Below, in pieces: positions 1-9,337 of a stretch of DNA of 64,000 nucleotides (positions are counted from its first letter, which is position 1; every line of letters begins with the position of its first letter). The stretch comes from Gaoshiqia sediminis (lineage in GTDB: Bacteria > Bacteroidota > Bacteroidia > Bacteroidales > Prolixibacteraceae). Made by a program: the position numbers and the translations under genes. The notes beneath the pieces were generated by a model. The model was not told the origin of the DNA. It searched no databases and was given only the letters and a program-made list of their open reading frames with translations. Location: assembly GCF_025907915.1 (NCBI RefSeq), contig NZ_JAPAAF010000002.1, forward strand, positions 288,866 to 352,865, in the 5' to 3' direction.

Positions 1-93
1 TATGGGTATAACCATCAAAAATCCCCGCTAGACACGATTAAGAGGAAAGGGAGTCAGTATATGAAAGCAGTATTGGGAAAACATATAAAATAA
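1..93 (+). CDS. C-terminal end of an upstream gene (partial)
   Basis: Frame 1 is open from the first base to a TAA at 91-93 and encodes about 30 residues ending KHIK. The stop lies six bases before the start of the next gene, a spacing typical of the operon that follows, so I read it as the tail of an upstream polysaccharide-locus gene. The fragment is too short to assign a family. A chance open frame of this length cannot be excluded. Confidence 0.4.
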   Translation, partial: YGYNHQKSPLDTIKRKGSQYMKAVLGKHIK

Positions 94-99
94 ACTGAC

Positions 100-711
100 A
101 TGATAGGCAAAATTAAACACTTTATTGAAGCTTGTTTGGATAAATATAAATCAAGATATATTGAAAGAAGCGTCACGCTGGAGGGGACCAATCATGTATT
201 TGACAGACATACTTATGTTTCACTTGCCGACGGTTCCGATAAGAATGATGTGCTCATTGGTGATCATGCCATGATTTCAGGGAGTCTCCTGTCTGAAAAC
301 CATGGAAAAATAAAAATGGGTGCCTACAGCTATCTGAGGGAAAATAGTGTTGTGGGTTCTGTAAAGTCAGTAACCATTGGCGATTATACTTCAATTGCTG
401 AATATGTGGTGATTATGGATAATAATAACCACTCCATAAATCCGCAAGACCGGCAGTTGAAAAGTGCTTCAGCAAAAGGATCGGATTACAGGAAATGGCG
501 GCACTCTGATGCAGCTGACATCACAATCGGACGAAATGTTTGGATTGGCTCATTTTCGCGCATTTGTAAAGGTGTTACCATTGGCGAAAACTCAATTGTT
601 GCAGCAAATGCTGTGGTAACCAAAGATGTTCCTCCAAATTGTATCGTGGCGGGAAATCCGGCAAAAATTGTCAAAACAGATATTGACAAAGCTCCTCGGC
701 TGTTTCATTGA
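100..711 (+). CDS. Acyltransferase of the hexapeptide-repeat (LbH) family
   Basis: A 203-residue protein with left-handed beta-helix hexapeptide repeats ([17 protein letters not shown] and similar) in the C-terminal half and the closing motif AGNPAKIVK, as in WbbJ/maltose O-acetyltransferase-like enzymes. His111 in the NNNHSI segment is positioned like the catalytic His of this family. Members transfer acetyl or other acyl groups from CoA onto sugars. As the first complete gene of a polysaccharide locus it probably decorates a glycan residue; the actual acceptor cannot be read from sequence. Confidence 0.85.
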   Translation: MIGKIKHFIEACLDKYKSRYIERSVTLEGTNHVFDRHTYVSLADGSDKNDVLIGDHAMISGSLLSENHGKIKMGAYSYLRENSVVGSVKSVTIGDYTSIAEYVVIMDNNNHSINPQDRQLKSASAKGSDYRKWRHSDAADITIGRNVWIGSFSRICKGVTIGENSIVAANAVVTKDVPPNCIVAGNPAKIVKTDIDKAPRLFH

Positions 712-869
712 GTTCATGCTATCCTCGAAAATTTTCGTCGGATGTTGGTTCGCACTATGCAAAACCGGCGTACGGATAAATCCTGTTTCAAGGATCTACC
801 ATCGGTGATACGAAGCATAAAAGATCTTTCCGGGTTTTATGTCAATAACTTTAAAGATTCTCCCCAACC

Positions 870-2390
870 GTGGAAAAAAATCCTGATTCCATTGAAATTT
901 CCGGTACGGCCAAGCAGACGGCCGCCATCATGGCGGGTAAAATTATTGCTTTAGTAGCCACATTTGCTATGCCCTTGTTTTTGACAAGGTTTCTGTCAAA
1001 GTCAGAATTTGGACTGTATTCCCAATTCTATATTCTAATAAATTTTTTAACCATAATTTTCAGTTTGGGGGTACAGTCGAATTTGTATTATTTCTATCCT
1101 AAGGCAAGTGAGCAGAAACAAAAATCTCTAATTGTACATACTGTTATATTGCTGTTAATTTTCACGCTGGTGGCTATTGGATTAGTAAATGTCCCGCTAC
1201 TGAATAAATATTTGGTAGGGCAAGGGGAATTGATTAATTACACCATGTTTATCAGCCTGGGGGTTTTGTTTTTGTTGCCCGTTATTATTATAGAGCCGCT
1301 TTATGTGGCACGCGTTGACAATCTCACAAGTGTTTTTTATCCGCCAGCCGTGGTGCTGTCGCGATTGATGTTTGTGATTGGTTTTGCAGTAATTTGGCAA
1401 AGTTTGAATTCGGTCATGTTTGGGATAATCAGCGCCGGGTTTGTTTGTTTCCTGTTCGTGATGTTTTATGCTTTAAGAGGAATTGAACCGGCAAATATTC
1501 GAAAGTATATCGATATCGAATTAGCCGTAAAACAATTCAAATACAGTTGGCCATTTGGCCTGGCCTTGGTGTTGAACACACTCGCCCTGCAGTTCGACAA
1601 AATCATTTGTATCTCGTTTCTTGCTCCGGCAGCATTTGCCACCTATGCAATCGCTTTTTACGGAATTCCGGGTGTTGAGCAGGTTTACCAATCGCTTTCG
1701 CAGGTATATCTGATCAAGATGGCGGAAAAGCATCACGAAAACAAACCGGCAGAGATTTCTGAAATTTATAAATCACTGGTTACAAAAACCTATTCCTTTT
1801 CAGTGCCTGCAATCGTTTTGGTGTCGCTTTATGCCGAAAGGATAATTGTTTTGTTTTTTACTGCCAAGTACGTGGATGCGGTACCGCTGTTTCGAATATA
1901 TATCCTGTCATTTCTTATTTTCATGCTTGGCGCAGGCTTAATCCTCCGGGCGACCGACAGAACCATTTTGTCGTTGAAAGCATACTTTTTTAGTAGCATT
2001 TTAACGATTCCGCTAACCTATTTTCTGATAAAATATTACGGAATCTGGGGTGGCATCACCAGTGCCATGATAAGTATTATTTTGCCAAAAACTATTCAAC
2101 TACGGTACGAGATGAAATTGGTTGAAAGCAACGTATTTACTTATTTCCCGTGGAGAAAATTCCTGCGTATTGCCGTAATTTCAATAACTGCCATCTTCCC
2201 TTTTGCTTTAATCGAATATTTTTTCGACTACGGGAATTTCCTGGTTGTGTTTTTCGGACTAGTATATCTATTGATTGTATCGCTGGTTGAAATGAAATAC
2301 GGAGTTTTTGTGTTCGATGGCGTTTCGGTAGATAAGCTTATCCGGGTTGTAACGGGCAGGTTGCCATTAAAAGGTTATATCAGAAGTTAG
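870..2390 (+). CDS. Wzx-like polysaccharide flippase (MATE/MOP superfamily)
   Basis: A 506-residue, strongly hydrophobic protein with about 12-14 predicted membrane segments. The N-terminal region around residues 14-50 (TAKQTAAIMAGKI, then LTRFLSKSEFGLYSQF) is typical of O-antigen and capsule repeat-unit exporters. Such proteins flip undecaprenyl-diphosphate-linked oligosaccharides across the inner membrane. The start is a GTG at 870; no better ATG precedes the conserved N-terminus. It is followed after 2 bases by a Wzy-like polymerase, the usual partner in Wzx/Wzy-dependent assembly. Confidence 0.85.
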   Translation: MEKNPDSIEISGTAKQTAAIMAGKIIALVATFAMPLFLTRFLSKSEFGLYSQFYILINFLTIIFSLGVQSNLYYFYPKASEQKQKSLIVHTVILLLIFTLVAIGLVNVPLLNKYLVGQGELINYTMFISLGVLFLLPVIIIEPLYVARVDNLTSVFYPPAVVLSRLMFVIGFAVIWQSLNSVMFGIISAGFVCFLFVMFYALRGIEPANIRKYIDIELAVKQFKYSWPFGLALVLNTLALQFDKIICISFLAPAAFATYAIAFYGIPGVEQVYQSLSQVYLIKMAEKHHENKPAEISEIYKSLVTKTYSFSVPAIVLVSLYAERIIVLFFTAKYVDAVPLFRIYILSFLIFMLGAGLILRATDRTILSLKAYFFSSILTIPLTYFLIKYYGIWGGITSAMISIILPKTIQLRYEMKLVESNVFTYFPWRKFLRIAVISITAIFPFALIEYFFDYGNFLVVFFGLVYLLIVSLVEMKYGVFVFDGVSVDKLIRVVTGRLPLKGYIRS

Positions 2391-2392
2391 TC

Positions 2393-3598
2393 ATGCGCTG
2401 GTTACAGCAATTTGCGCTTTTCATTTTTTTCTTTTCCATGAACTTCGAGGTTTGGGATCCTTTCCAAACGGGAGGTTTTTTCTCAATCTCAAGGCTCACG
2501 GGTATCATTTATTTCGTGGTTTCAGTCCCAAGTATGGTCAGGTATAGGACAGGTTCTGAAGTCAGGCCGGTTTTGAATGCTATTTTGCTATTTTTCTGTT
2601 TGTTGCTTTTTATGAATGCGATCCATGCAGAATCAGTCAATGATCATATTTTGGATAACACAATTCTGCAAAACATCGTACTTTTTTGGGTGCTTGTAAA
2701 TCATGAACGGACTAATCAGTTGGTGTTGGAAAAAGGCCTGCTGTTCTTTGCATTGGGGTCAACAGCTCTTGCCTTGCTTTTTTACCAGGGAATTGGAATT
2801 GAATACACCGATGGGCGGGTTTCTATTTTTGGGGATAATGAAAATGTCATCGGCCAGCGAATGTGTATTTCGATTATCATTGTGTTGATGACAGTGGTAC
2901 AAAACCGACTTCAGCTGGGCAAATTCCGCTATTTGTTGTTGTTCACAATTCCGGTTATGTTAGGCCTTTTGGTCGCCACAGGATCACGCTTGGCAATTGT
3001 TTCCTTTGTCATTGTTTTTGTTGCTGGCCTGGTGTTACTAAAGACCAAAGCGTACTCTGCAAAAATGACAGTGTTTGTTGTGGGAGGTATTTTGTTACTT
3101 CTTATCGGGTATTATTCTATGCAGAATGAGATATTGCGGACCCGGCTGCTAATGAGCCTGCATGAGGGGGACCTGTCGAACCGGGATGCTATCTGGGAAC
3201 ATCTGATTCCGCTTATCGAGGAAAATCTATTGTTTGGTGTCGGTCAATCGGGTTATGATGCCTTTTGTCTGGCTACTTTCGGACGTGATATGAGTCCGCA
3301 TAGTGTTGTAATGGAATTGTTGTGCTTTACTGGCATTGCGGGTCTGGTTATCTATTTATCATTCATCTACCTTATCTTTTGGCGAAGTTATCTGTCGTAT
3401 AAGCAGTCCGGTATATTATTGCCTATCCTGCTCATAATTATTGTTGTCGGGATGTTGCTTGGCAGTCATATTTTGGAATTGAAACTCGGATGGTCTATTC
3501 TTGCCTACATAACGTGTGGAACACTTTCTGCCTGCAGGGCCGACGAGCCGGACATACTGCATTCCTCCACTACATATCCAACTGTTATTGCTGAATAG
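2393..3598 (+). CDS. Wzy-like O-antigen polymerase/ligase
   Basis: A 401-residue polytopic membrane protein with about ten hydrophobic segments and a larger soluble loop (roughly residues 245-300, including ENLLFGVGQSGYDAF and PHSVVMELLCFTGI), the arrangement of the O-antigen ligase/polymerase superfamily (Wzy/WaaL). The loop motif FGVGxxGYD...HSVxMELLxxxGI is what I recognise. It would polymerise flipped repeat units at the periplasmic face. Translation probably follows on from the flippase, which stops 2 bases earlier. Polymerase versus ligase cannot be decided by sequence alone; the pairing with a flippase favours polymerase. Confidence 0.8.
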   Translation: MRWLQQFALFIFFFSMNFEVWDPFQTGGFFSISRLTGIIYFVVSVPSMVRYRTGSEVRPVLNAILLFFCLLLFMNAIHAESVNDHILDNTILQNIVLFWVLVNHERTNQLVLEKGLLFFALGSTALALLFYQGIGIEYTDGRVSIFGDNENVIGQRMCISIIIVLMTVVQNRLQLGKFRYLLLFTIPVMLGLLVATGSRLAIVSFVIVFVAGLVLLKTKAYSAKMTVFVVGGILLLLIGYYSMQNEILRTRLLMSLHEGDLSNRDAIWEHLIPLIEENLLFGVGQSGYDAFCLATFGRDMSPHSVVMELLCFTGIAGLVIYLSFIYLIFWRSYLSYKQSGILLPILLIIIVVGMLLGSHILELKLGWSILAYITCGTLSACRADEPDILHSSTTYPTVIAE

Positions 3599-3652
3599 GG
3601 ACATGCCGGTGCAACTTGGGTTGCATTACAGAACAGATTTAGCCCTCAAAGA

Positions 3653-4780
3653 ATGAATATCCTATGCGTGATCGATAGTTTATGTTTTGGCGGTGCTCAG
3701 CGACAGCTGGTCGAACTTGCTCTGTCATTCAAGGCGAAAGGGAATGTTGTATCTTTTCTTACCTATCACAACATTCCTTTCTTCCTTTCGATTGTCGAAA
3801 AAGAGGGGATTACGGTTTCTTGCCTGGAAGAGCCAAACTACATGAAGCGGCTTTTAAAACTAAGGCGTTTCATACGGCGGGGAAACTATAATGCTGTACT
3901 TTCATTTTTAGAAGGTGCGAGTTTTATCTCTGAATTTGCCGGAATTCCTCACCGGAAATGGAAATTAGTGGTCGGCGAAAGAAGTGCGAATCCTGAAATA
4001 TTAAAATCCTTTAAGCTGAGATTCTACCGTTGGTTCCATTTTTTTGCCGATTCTATAGTCGCCAACTCTGAAACTAACATGCAGTTTGTACTGTCAGTAA
4101 ACCCGTTGCTCCCTAAATCGAAATGCCACATTATCTATAATACATTAGACTTTCGTGATTTCAAGCCTTTGGGGAGTTTTGTGTACCGTCGGGAAGATAA
4201 AATTTCTTTGCTGATTGCAGCCCGTGTTCAATACGAAAAAAACATAACCGGTTTAATCAAGGCACTTTTGCTTCTTCCGGAAGAAGACCGGAGTAAAATT
4301 AAGGTTGAATGGTATGGGGAGCTCGAAAAACAACCAGGTTCAAACGGTTTTCTGACGGACTGCCTGGCTGAAATTAGAAAGAGTGGACTTCCGGATTTAA
4401 TCACTATTCACAAAGCCACCCACGATATCAAACGCATAATCCAGGAATCCGATGCAGTGGGACTATTTAGTTTTTATGAAGGTTTCCCAAATATCATCTG
4501 TGAAGCAATGGCTTGTGGAAAGCCGGTTGTGTGTACGAAAGTTTCTGATATGTCCCGATTTTTAGCGCATGATCCTAATCTATTGTGTGATCCGATGGAC
4601 CCTCATTCCATACAGGAGGCTCTTTGTTACTTGATCCGGTTGGATAATCATCAGTTGAAAAGAATTGGTGAAGAAAACCGGCGTATAGCTTTATCACACT
4701 TTGATAAGGAAATAATTGTTACGAAATATCTCCGGCTATTGGGGGATGGAATCCCGGTTGAAGAGCAATCGACGGACTAG
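3653..4780 (+). CDS. Glycosyltransferase family 4
   Basis: A 375-residue GT-B fold enzyme. The N-terminus carries the acceptor-domain signature (SLCFGGAQRQLVELA). The C-terminal half has the nucleotide-sugar-binding E-x7-E motif in FYEGFPNIICEAMACGKPVV near residue 280. It would add one sugar to the lipid-linked repeat in the cytoplasm with retention of configuration. It is one of four recognisable glycosyltransferases here and its donor and acceptor are unknown. The start ATG at 3653 fits the usual position of the family N-terminus. Confidence 0.9.
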   Translation: MNILCVIDSLCFGGAQRQLVELALSFKAKGNVVSFLTYHNIPFFLSIVEKEGITVSCLEEPNYMKRLLKLRRFIRRGNYNAVLSFLEGASFISEFAGIPHRKWKLVVGERSANPEILKSFKLRFYRWFHFFADSIVANSETNMQFVLSVNPLLPKSKCHIIYNTLDFRDFKPLGSFVYRREDKISLLIAARVQYEKNITGLIKALLLLPEEDRSKIKVEWYGELEKQPGSNGFLTDCLAEIRKSGLPDLITIHKATHDIKRIIQESDAVGLFSFYEGFPNIICEAMACGKPVVCTKVSDMSRFLAHDPNLLCDPMDPHSIQEALCYLIRLDNHQLKRIGEENRRIALSHFDKEIIVTKYLRLLGDGIPVEEQSTD

Positions 4781-4816
4781 CCGTGCGTCAGGGTCGGAAG
4801 AAAAGATAAAAAAAAT

Positions 4817-6118
4817 ATGAGCCAGCAGAACATTAAAATTGCCATTATCGGGATGGGATATGTCGGACTGCCCTTAGCAGTCGAGTTTGCCAGAAAGTAT
4901 AGTGTTGTAGGCTTCGATATTAGTCAGGCACGTGTTGACGAACTTAATACAGGGCACGATTCCACACGGGAGGTATCCGACAGCTGCTTGCAATCGGTCC
5001 TTAAAAAAGGGAAACCGGTTACTGACCATCCATACGGTCTGTTTGTCACAACCGATCGGTCTGCTATTGCCGATTGTAACCACTATATTGTTACTGTTCC
5101 CACACCGACCGACAAGAACAATCGGCCGGTGCTTGGCCCTTTGCTAAAAGCATCCGAAACAGTTGGCTCTGTATTAAAAAAGAATGACCTGGTGATTTAT
5201 GAATCAACCGTATATCCGGGTGCAACAGAGGAAGATTGCGTCCCCGTACTTGAGCAGATCTCCGGACTAAAACTGAATCGTGATTTTTTTGTTGGCTATT
5301 CACCTGAAAGGATCAACCCCGGCGATAAAGAGCACACCGTTACCAAAATCAAGAAAGTAACATCGGGTTCAACCCCCGAGGTCGGCAAAAAAGTAGATGC
5401 GCTTTATCAATCCATTATAACTGCCGGGACGTATTTGGCATCATCGATAAAAGTAGCTGAAGCTGCCAAAGTGATAGAGAATTCGCAGCGCGATATTAAT
5501 ATTGCGTTCATAAATGAACTGTCAAAAATTTTCAATAACCTCGGTATCGACACCCATGAAGTGCTGGAGGCTGCAGCAACCAAATGGAACTTTCTGCCTT
5601 TCAGTCCCGGATTGGTAGGTGGGCATTGCATCGGGGTCGATCCCTATTACCTGGCCCAAAAAGCACAGGAAACCGGGTATATTCCGGAGATCATCCTGGC
5701 CGGCCGACGGCTAAATGATGGCATGGGCGAATATGTCGCTTCCCAGGTTATTAAACTTATGATCAAAAAAGGCCATGCCGTTCGGGGAAGTCAGGTGCTG
5801 GTGCTTGGAATAACGTTTAAAGAAAACTGTCCTGACATCCGGAATACCAAGGTTATCAGCGTAATCCATGAACTTGTGCAATATGGTTGTGAGGTTGATG
5901 TTTACGACCCATGGGCCAAGAGGGAAGAGGTAAAGAAAGAATACTCGCTGCAACTGGTCGATAACTTCATGGGTAAAAAATACGATGCGGTTATATTGGC
6001 TGTTGCACATGATCAGTTTCAAGACCTCGATCTCTCAAAACTTCGAAACGGGAGCAAGGCTGTAATTTATGATATCAAGGGTTGTTGGGACAAAAAAATA
6101 GTTGATGGCCGGCTTTAA
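4817..6118 (+). CDS. tviB: UDP-N-acetylhexosamine C6 dehydrogenase, TviB/WbpO-like
   Basis: A 433-residue UDP-sugar dehydrogenase with an N-terminal NAD-binding motif (IIGMGYVGLP, residues 9-18) and the catalytic cysteine in GGHCIGVDPYYLA (about residue 273). The VSDSCLQ context near residue 55 and overall length match the Vi-antigen enzyme TviB/WbpO, which oxidises UDP-GlcNAc or UDP-GalNAc to the uronic acid. The next gene is a TviC/WbpP-like epimerase, so the pair would supply UDP-GalNAcA-type donors. Substrate preference between GlcNAc and GalNAc is inferred from the pairing only. Confidence 0.85.
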   Translation: MSQQNIKIAIIGMGYVGLPLAVEFARKYSVVGFDISQARVDELNTGHDSTREVSDSCLQSVLKKGKPVTDHPYGLFVTTDRSAIADCNHYIVTVPTPTDKNNRPVLGPLLKASETVGSVLKKNDLVIYESTVYPGATEEDCVPVLEQISGLKLNRDFFVGYSPERINPGDKEHTVTKIKKVTSGSTPEVGKKVDALYQSIITAGTYLASSIKVAEAAKVIENSQRDINIAFINELSKIFNNLGIDTHEVLEAAATKWNFLPFSPGLVGGHCIGVDPYYLAQKAQETGYIPEIILAGRRLNDGMGEYVASQVIKLMIKKGHAVRGSQVLVLGITFKENCPDIRNTKVISVIHELVQYGCEVDVYDPWAKREEVKKEYSLQLVDNFMGKKYDAVILAVAHDQFQDLDLSKLRNGSKAVIYDIKGCWDKKIVDGRL

Positions 6119-6134
6119 AATTAATCTTGAGAGA

Positions 6135-7193
6135 ATGATCGAAAATTCGAAGGTACTGGTAACCGGTGGCGCCGGTTTTATCGGTTCTAACCTTGTTGAC
6201 CGATTGTTGGCGCAAAACAATCAGGTGGTTTGCCTGGATAATTTTTCTACCGGGAAACTTGAGAACTTGGAAAAGGCGCTGAAAAATCCGGAATTCATCC
6301 TGATTGAAGGTGATATCCGCAATTACGATGATTGCCGGAAAGCGGTGGTAGGTTGTACCTGCGTTTTGCATCAGGCGGCCTTGGGGAGTGTTCCCCGTTC
6401 TATAGCTGATCCGGTTACGAGTACCGATGTAAACATTGGAGGTTTTGTGAAAATGATGTTTGCGGCAAAAGATGAGGGAGTTGGTCGTTTTGTTTATGCA
6501 TCCAGCTCTTCGGTTTATGGCGACCATTCCGGCTTGCCCAAAGTGGAGCATCAGATTGGAAAAGCCCTCTCACCTTATGCGGTTACCAAATATGCCGATG
6601 AGTTGTTGGCCGCAAATTTTTCAGCTATGTACGGAATCGAAACCGTGGGGCTGCGCTATTTCAACGTGTTTGGCCCCCGGCAGGATCCCAGCGGATCCTA
6701 TGCGGCAGTCGTCCCTAAGTTTATAAATTCGATCATCAACCACGAAAACCTGCATGTATTCGGAGATGGAACTTTTTCGCGGGATTTCACTTATATCGAG
6801 AATGTGCTTCAGGCTATTCAGTTGGCTGCCAGTACACCGTCTTCCATTATCAAAGAGAGGCAGCAAGCCTATTATAAAAGGAATCAAGAACTGCGTGTTC
6901 CGGGTATTTCCGAAACGATTGCCGAAGTTTTCAATACGGCCGTTGGACAATATACGTCCATTGCCGAACTGGCAGATACGTTGAAACGGATTCTGGCGAG
7001 GTTTGACCACACTCTTGCTCGTGTGGATGTTACTTACGGGCCTGCACGTCCGGGCGATGTTCCTCATTCAATGGCGTCCTGCGAAAAAAGTCAGGCAATT
7101 CTTGGTTATAAGCCAACACATACAATCTCACAGGGGTTGGAAGAAACCTGTAACTGGCATTGGCAGCGTGCTCACCTGAATGTTCGTCAATGA
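6135..7193 (+). CDS. NAD-dependent UDP-sugar 4-epimerase, WbpP/TviC-like
   Basis: An extended short-chain dehydrogenase with GGAGFIGSNLVDRL at the N-terminus and the catalytic S...YxxxK triad (SSSSVYG, then SPYAVTKYADE). The segment FGPRQDPSGSYAAVVPKFI resembles WbpP-type UDP-GlcNAc/UDP-GlcNAcA 4-epimerases. I chose the ATG at 6135 (352 residues) because it sits just before the Rossmann motif; an upstream ATG at 6105 would overlap the dehydrogenase gene and add 10 residues. It is adjacent to the TviB-like dehydrogenase, consistent with a HexNAcA route. Confidence 0.85.
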   Translation: MIENSKVLVTGGAGFIGSNLVDRLLAQNNQVVCLDNFSTGKLENLEKALKNPEFILIEGDIRNYDDCRKAVVGCTCVLHQAALGSVPRSIADPVTSTDVNIGGFVKMMFAAKDEGVGRFVYASSSSVYGDHSGLPKVEHQIGKALSPYAVTKYADELLAANFSAMYGIETVGLRYFNVFGPRQDPSGSYAAVVPKFINSIINHENLHVFGDGTFSRDFTYIENVLQAIQLAASTPSSIIKERQQAYYKRNQELRVPGISETIAEVFNTAVGQYTSIAELADTLKRILARFDHTLARVDVTYGPARPGDVPHSMASCEKSQAILGYKPTHTISQGLEETCNWHWQRAHLNVRQ

Positions 7194-8098
7194 TGAAGCG
7201 CTTTATTTTCAGCTTACTTTATCTTCTGATCCGGTATTGCGGAGTTGCTTCGCTTTTCAGAACGTGTATGGCAAAGAAGAAGCTAACGGTGCTGGTGTAT
7301 CATAATCCGCTGGTGGATGTTTTTGAAAAACATATCAACTATTTGTCCAGCCGGTATAACCTGGTTCCCTTAATGGACTTTATTAAAGCGAAAAGAGATA
7401 GGAGCTGGGAGATGATTCCTGATTATGCATTGGCAATTACTTTTGATGATGGCTGGAAAGAGAATTATGAATTATTACCAGTCTTTCAAAAATATAATCT
7501 CCGGCCAACCTTGTTTCTGACTTCCCAGGTGATAAATACAGAACGACATTTCTGGTGGACCGCTTGTTGTAACGGTGATGTGGAACGGTTAAAGCGGATA
7601 CCGAATATGCAAAGGCTTGCCGAATTAGAAAAAAAGTATCGGTATGATCAGGATAAAGAATATAAAGGCGACCGACAAGCGCTGAATGTAAATGAAATTG
7701 AGAAAATGAAGGATTTTGTTGATTTTGGCCTTCATACCAGGTATCATCCTGTATTGACCCAGTGTACAATGGAAGAAAAAAGAGATGAAATCATGGCGGG
7801 CAAGCTGGAATTGGAAGAAATTCTTGGAAGGAGAATTGAAGCATTTGCCTATCCAAATGGCGATTACGACGAGGAGTGTATTCATATGCTGAGGGAATGT
7901 GGCCTTAAAATAGCAAGGACAACAGATGCCGGTTGGAACGACATAAACTCAAATTCATATAAGTTAAAAGTTACCGGCGCGTCTGATAATGGATCAATTA
8001 CCAAATTGGTAGCCGAATTAACCGGAATACCTCGTTTTTTTCAATATGCGGGTTATCATGGGAATTTCAACGGGCTAAAGAATAAGCCAAAATTATGA
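7190..8098 (+). CDS. Polysaccharide deacetylase (NodB/CE4 family)
   Basis: A 302-residue protein with the CE4 metal-dependent deacetylase motifs in order: TFDDGW, HTRYH (the His-x3-His metal ligands) and AFAYPNGDYDEE. A hydrophobic N-terminus (FIFSLLYLLIRYCGVASLF) suggests membrane anchoring. It would remove N-acetyl groups from glycan amino sugars. The start at 7190 overlaps the epimerase stop as ATGA, indicating translational coupling; an ATG at 7193 is equally possible. Its stop overlaps the next glycosyltransferase start in the same way. Confidence 0.85.
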   Translation: MMKRFIFSLLYLLIRYCGVASLFRTCMAKKKLTVLVYHNPLVDVFEKHINYLSSRYNLVPLMDFIKAKRDRSWEMIPDYALAITFDDGWKENYELLPVFQKYNLRPTLFLTSQVINTERHFWWTACCNGDVERLKRIPNMQRLAELEKKYRYDQDKEYKGDRQALNVNEIEKMKDFVDFGLHTRYHPVLTQCTMEEKRDEIMAGKLELEEILGRRIEAFAYPNGDYDEECIHMLRECGLKIARTTDAGWNDINSNSYKLKVTGASDNGSITKLVAELTGIPRFFQYAGYHGNFNGLKNKPKL

Positions 8099-9231
8099 AA
8101 GTGCTGCTGGTTGCTCCCTTGCCTCCACCGATAGGAGGCATACAATCTGTGACCGAAACGATGGTCGGTTTTGTAAGCGAACATCCTTGCGGAGTTAACC
8201 TGAAAGTTCAGGATACCTCGCATCACATAAGGCCGGTCACATCCGAATCGATGTTTGTCAGGTTATTAACAGGTATGTTTAATTCTTTGCAAACGTACTT
8301 TCAGGTCAGGAAAAATTTGCAGAAGGAAAGACCTGACCTGATCCACCTGGCCAGCAGTGCATCGCTGGCGATGATTAAAGATATCCTGATTGTGCGAACT
8401 GCGAGGCGCAGGGGAGTACCGGTAGTTATGCATTGGCATTTTGGACGAATACCTCGTCTGAAAGAAAAACAAAATTGGGAATGGAATCTGCTGATAAAAC
8501 TCATTCGCGAAAGTGCGTGGTCAATTGTGTTGGATGAGAAATCGGTGGAAGTGTTGAATGAAGCAGGTTGCACAAATGTTTCCTGTATCCCAAACCCGAT
8601 TGCCCAAGAGGTGGAAGTGAAGGCGAGGGAACTGAGCAAGAATTCAGTTTTTCGTCATCCCGGAAGAATTATTTTTGTTGGACACGTCATTAAAGATAAG
8701 GGCATTTACGAGTTGGCGGAGGCTTGTGTAAAGTTACCACAGGTGAAGGAATTATTATTGATTGGACCCTACGAAGAAGCGATAAGGAAAGATTTGGAGA
8801 GAATTGCCCGAAAACGGGAGGCAGGTCAATGGCTGTTGTTCGAAGGCCAGCAAAATAAGGAACAGGTACTTGATAATATGGCCCAATCCCCGATTCTGGC
8901 ACTGCCTAGTTATACCGAAGGTTTCCCGATGGTAATACTTGAAGCGATGGCAATGGGGTGCGCAGTAATTGCCGCCGAAGTGGGAGCTGTTTCTACTATG
9001 TTGGCAGCTAACACCCATTCGGCCTGTGGCGTTTGTATACCTCCAAAAAATGTCGATCAACTGCAGGGTGCCATTGCCGATTTAATGAGGAAACCTTCCG
9101 TGATGGAATTGTATGGTAGCAGAGGCCGGCAGCGGGTCCTCGGGGCCTATTCGGTTGAAAATGTATTCACTCAGTACAAAAACTGCTGGCAAACTATAAT
9201 CAGTAACATAACCTCCGGATTGTTGTTTTAA
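8095..9231 (+). CDS. Glycosyltransferase family 4
   Basis: A 378-residue GT-B enzyme beginning VLLVAPLPPPIGGIQSVTETM, the common GT4 acceptor-side start, with the donor-side motif PSYTEGFPMVILEAMAMGCAVIA near residues 280-300. It would transfer a sugar from a nucleotide donor to the growing repeat unit. The ATG at 8095 overlaps the deacetylase stop by four bases. A spacer of about 105 bases without a recognisable gene separates it from the next gene. Confidence 0.9.
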   Translation: MKVLLVAPLPPPIGGIQSVTETMVGFVSEHPCGVNLKVQDTSHHIRPVTSESMFVRLLTGMFNSLQTYFQVRKNLQKERPDLIHLASSASLAMIKDILIVRTARRRGVPVVMHWHFGRIPRLKEKQNWEWNLLIKLIRESAWSIVLDEKSVEVLNEAGCTNVSCIPNPIAQEVEVKARELSKNSVFRHPGRIIFVGHVIKDKGIYELAEACVKLPQVKELLLIGPYEEAIRKDLERIARKREAGQWLLFEGQQNKEQVLDNMAQSPILALPSYTEGFPMVILEAMAMGCAVIAAEVGAVSTMLAANTHSACGVCIPPKNVDQLQGAIADLMRKPSVMELYGSRGRQRVLGAYSVENVFTQYKNCWQTIISNITSGLLF

Positions 9232-9337
9232 TCTGGCAGGTTTTAGAGTTCGTTAACGGGTCTAAATTGCTCTTAGGCCTTTTGAAAGTAATCCTTTTGG
9301 CTGGGGCCTCTCTGTTTAAACGAAAAAAGATCGTAGT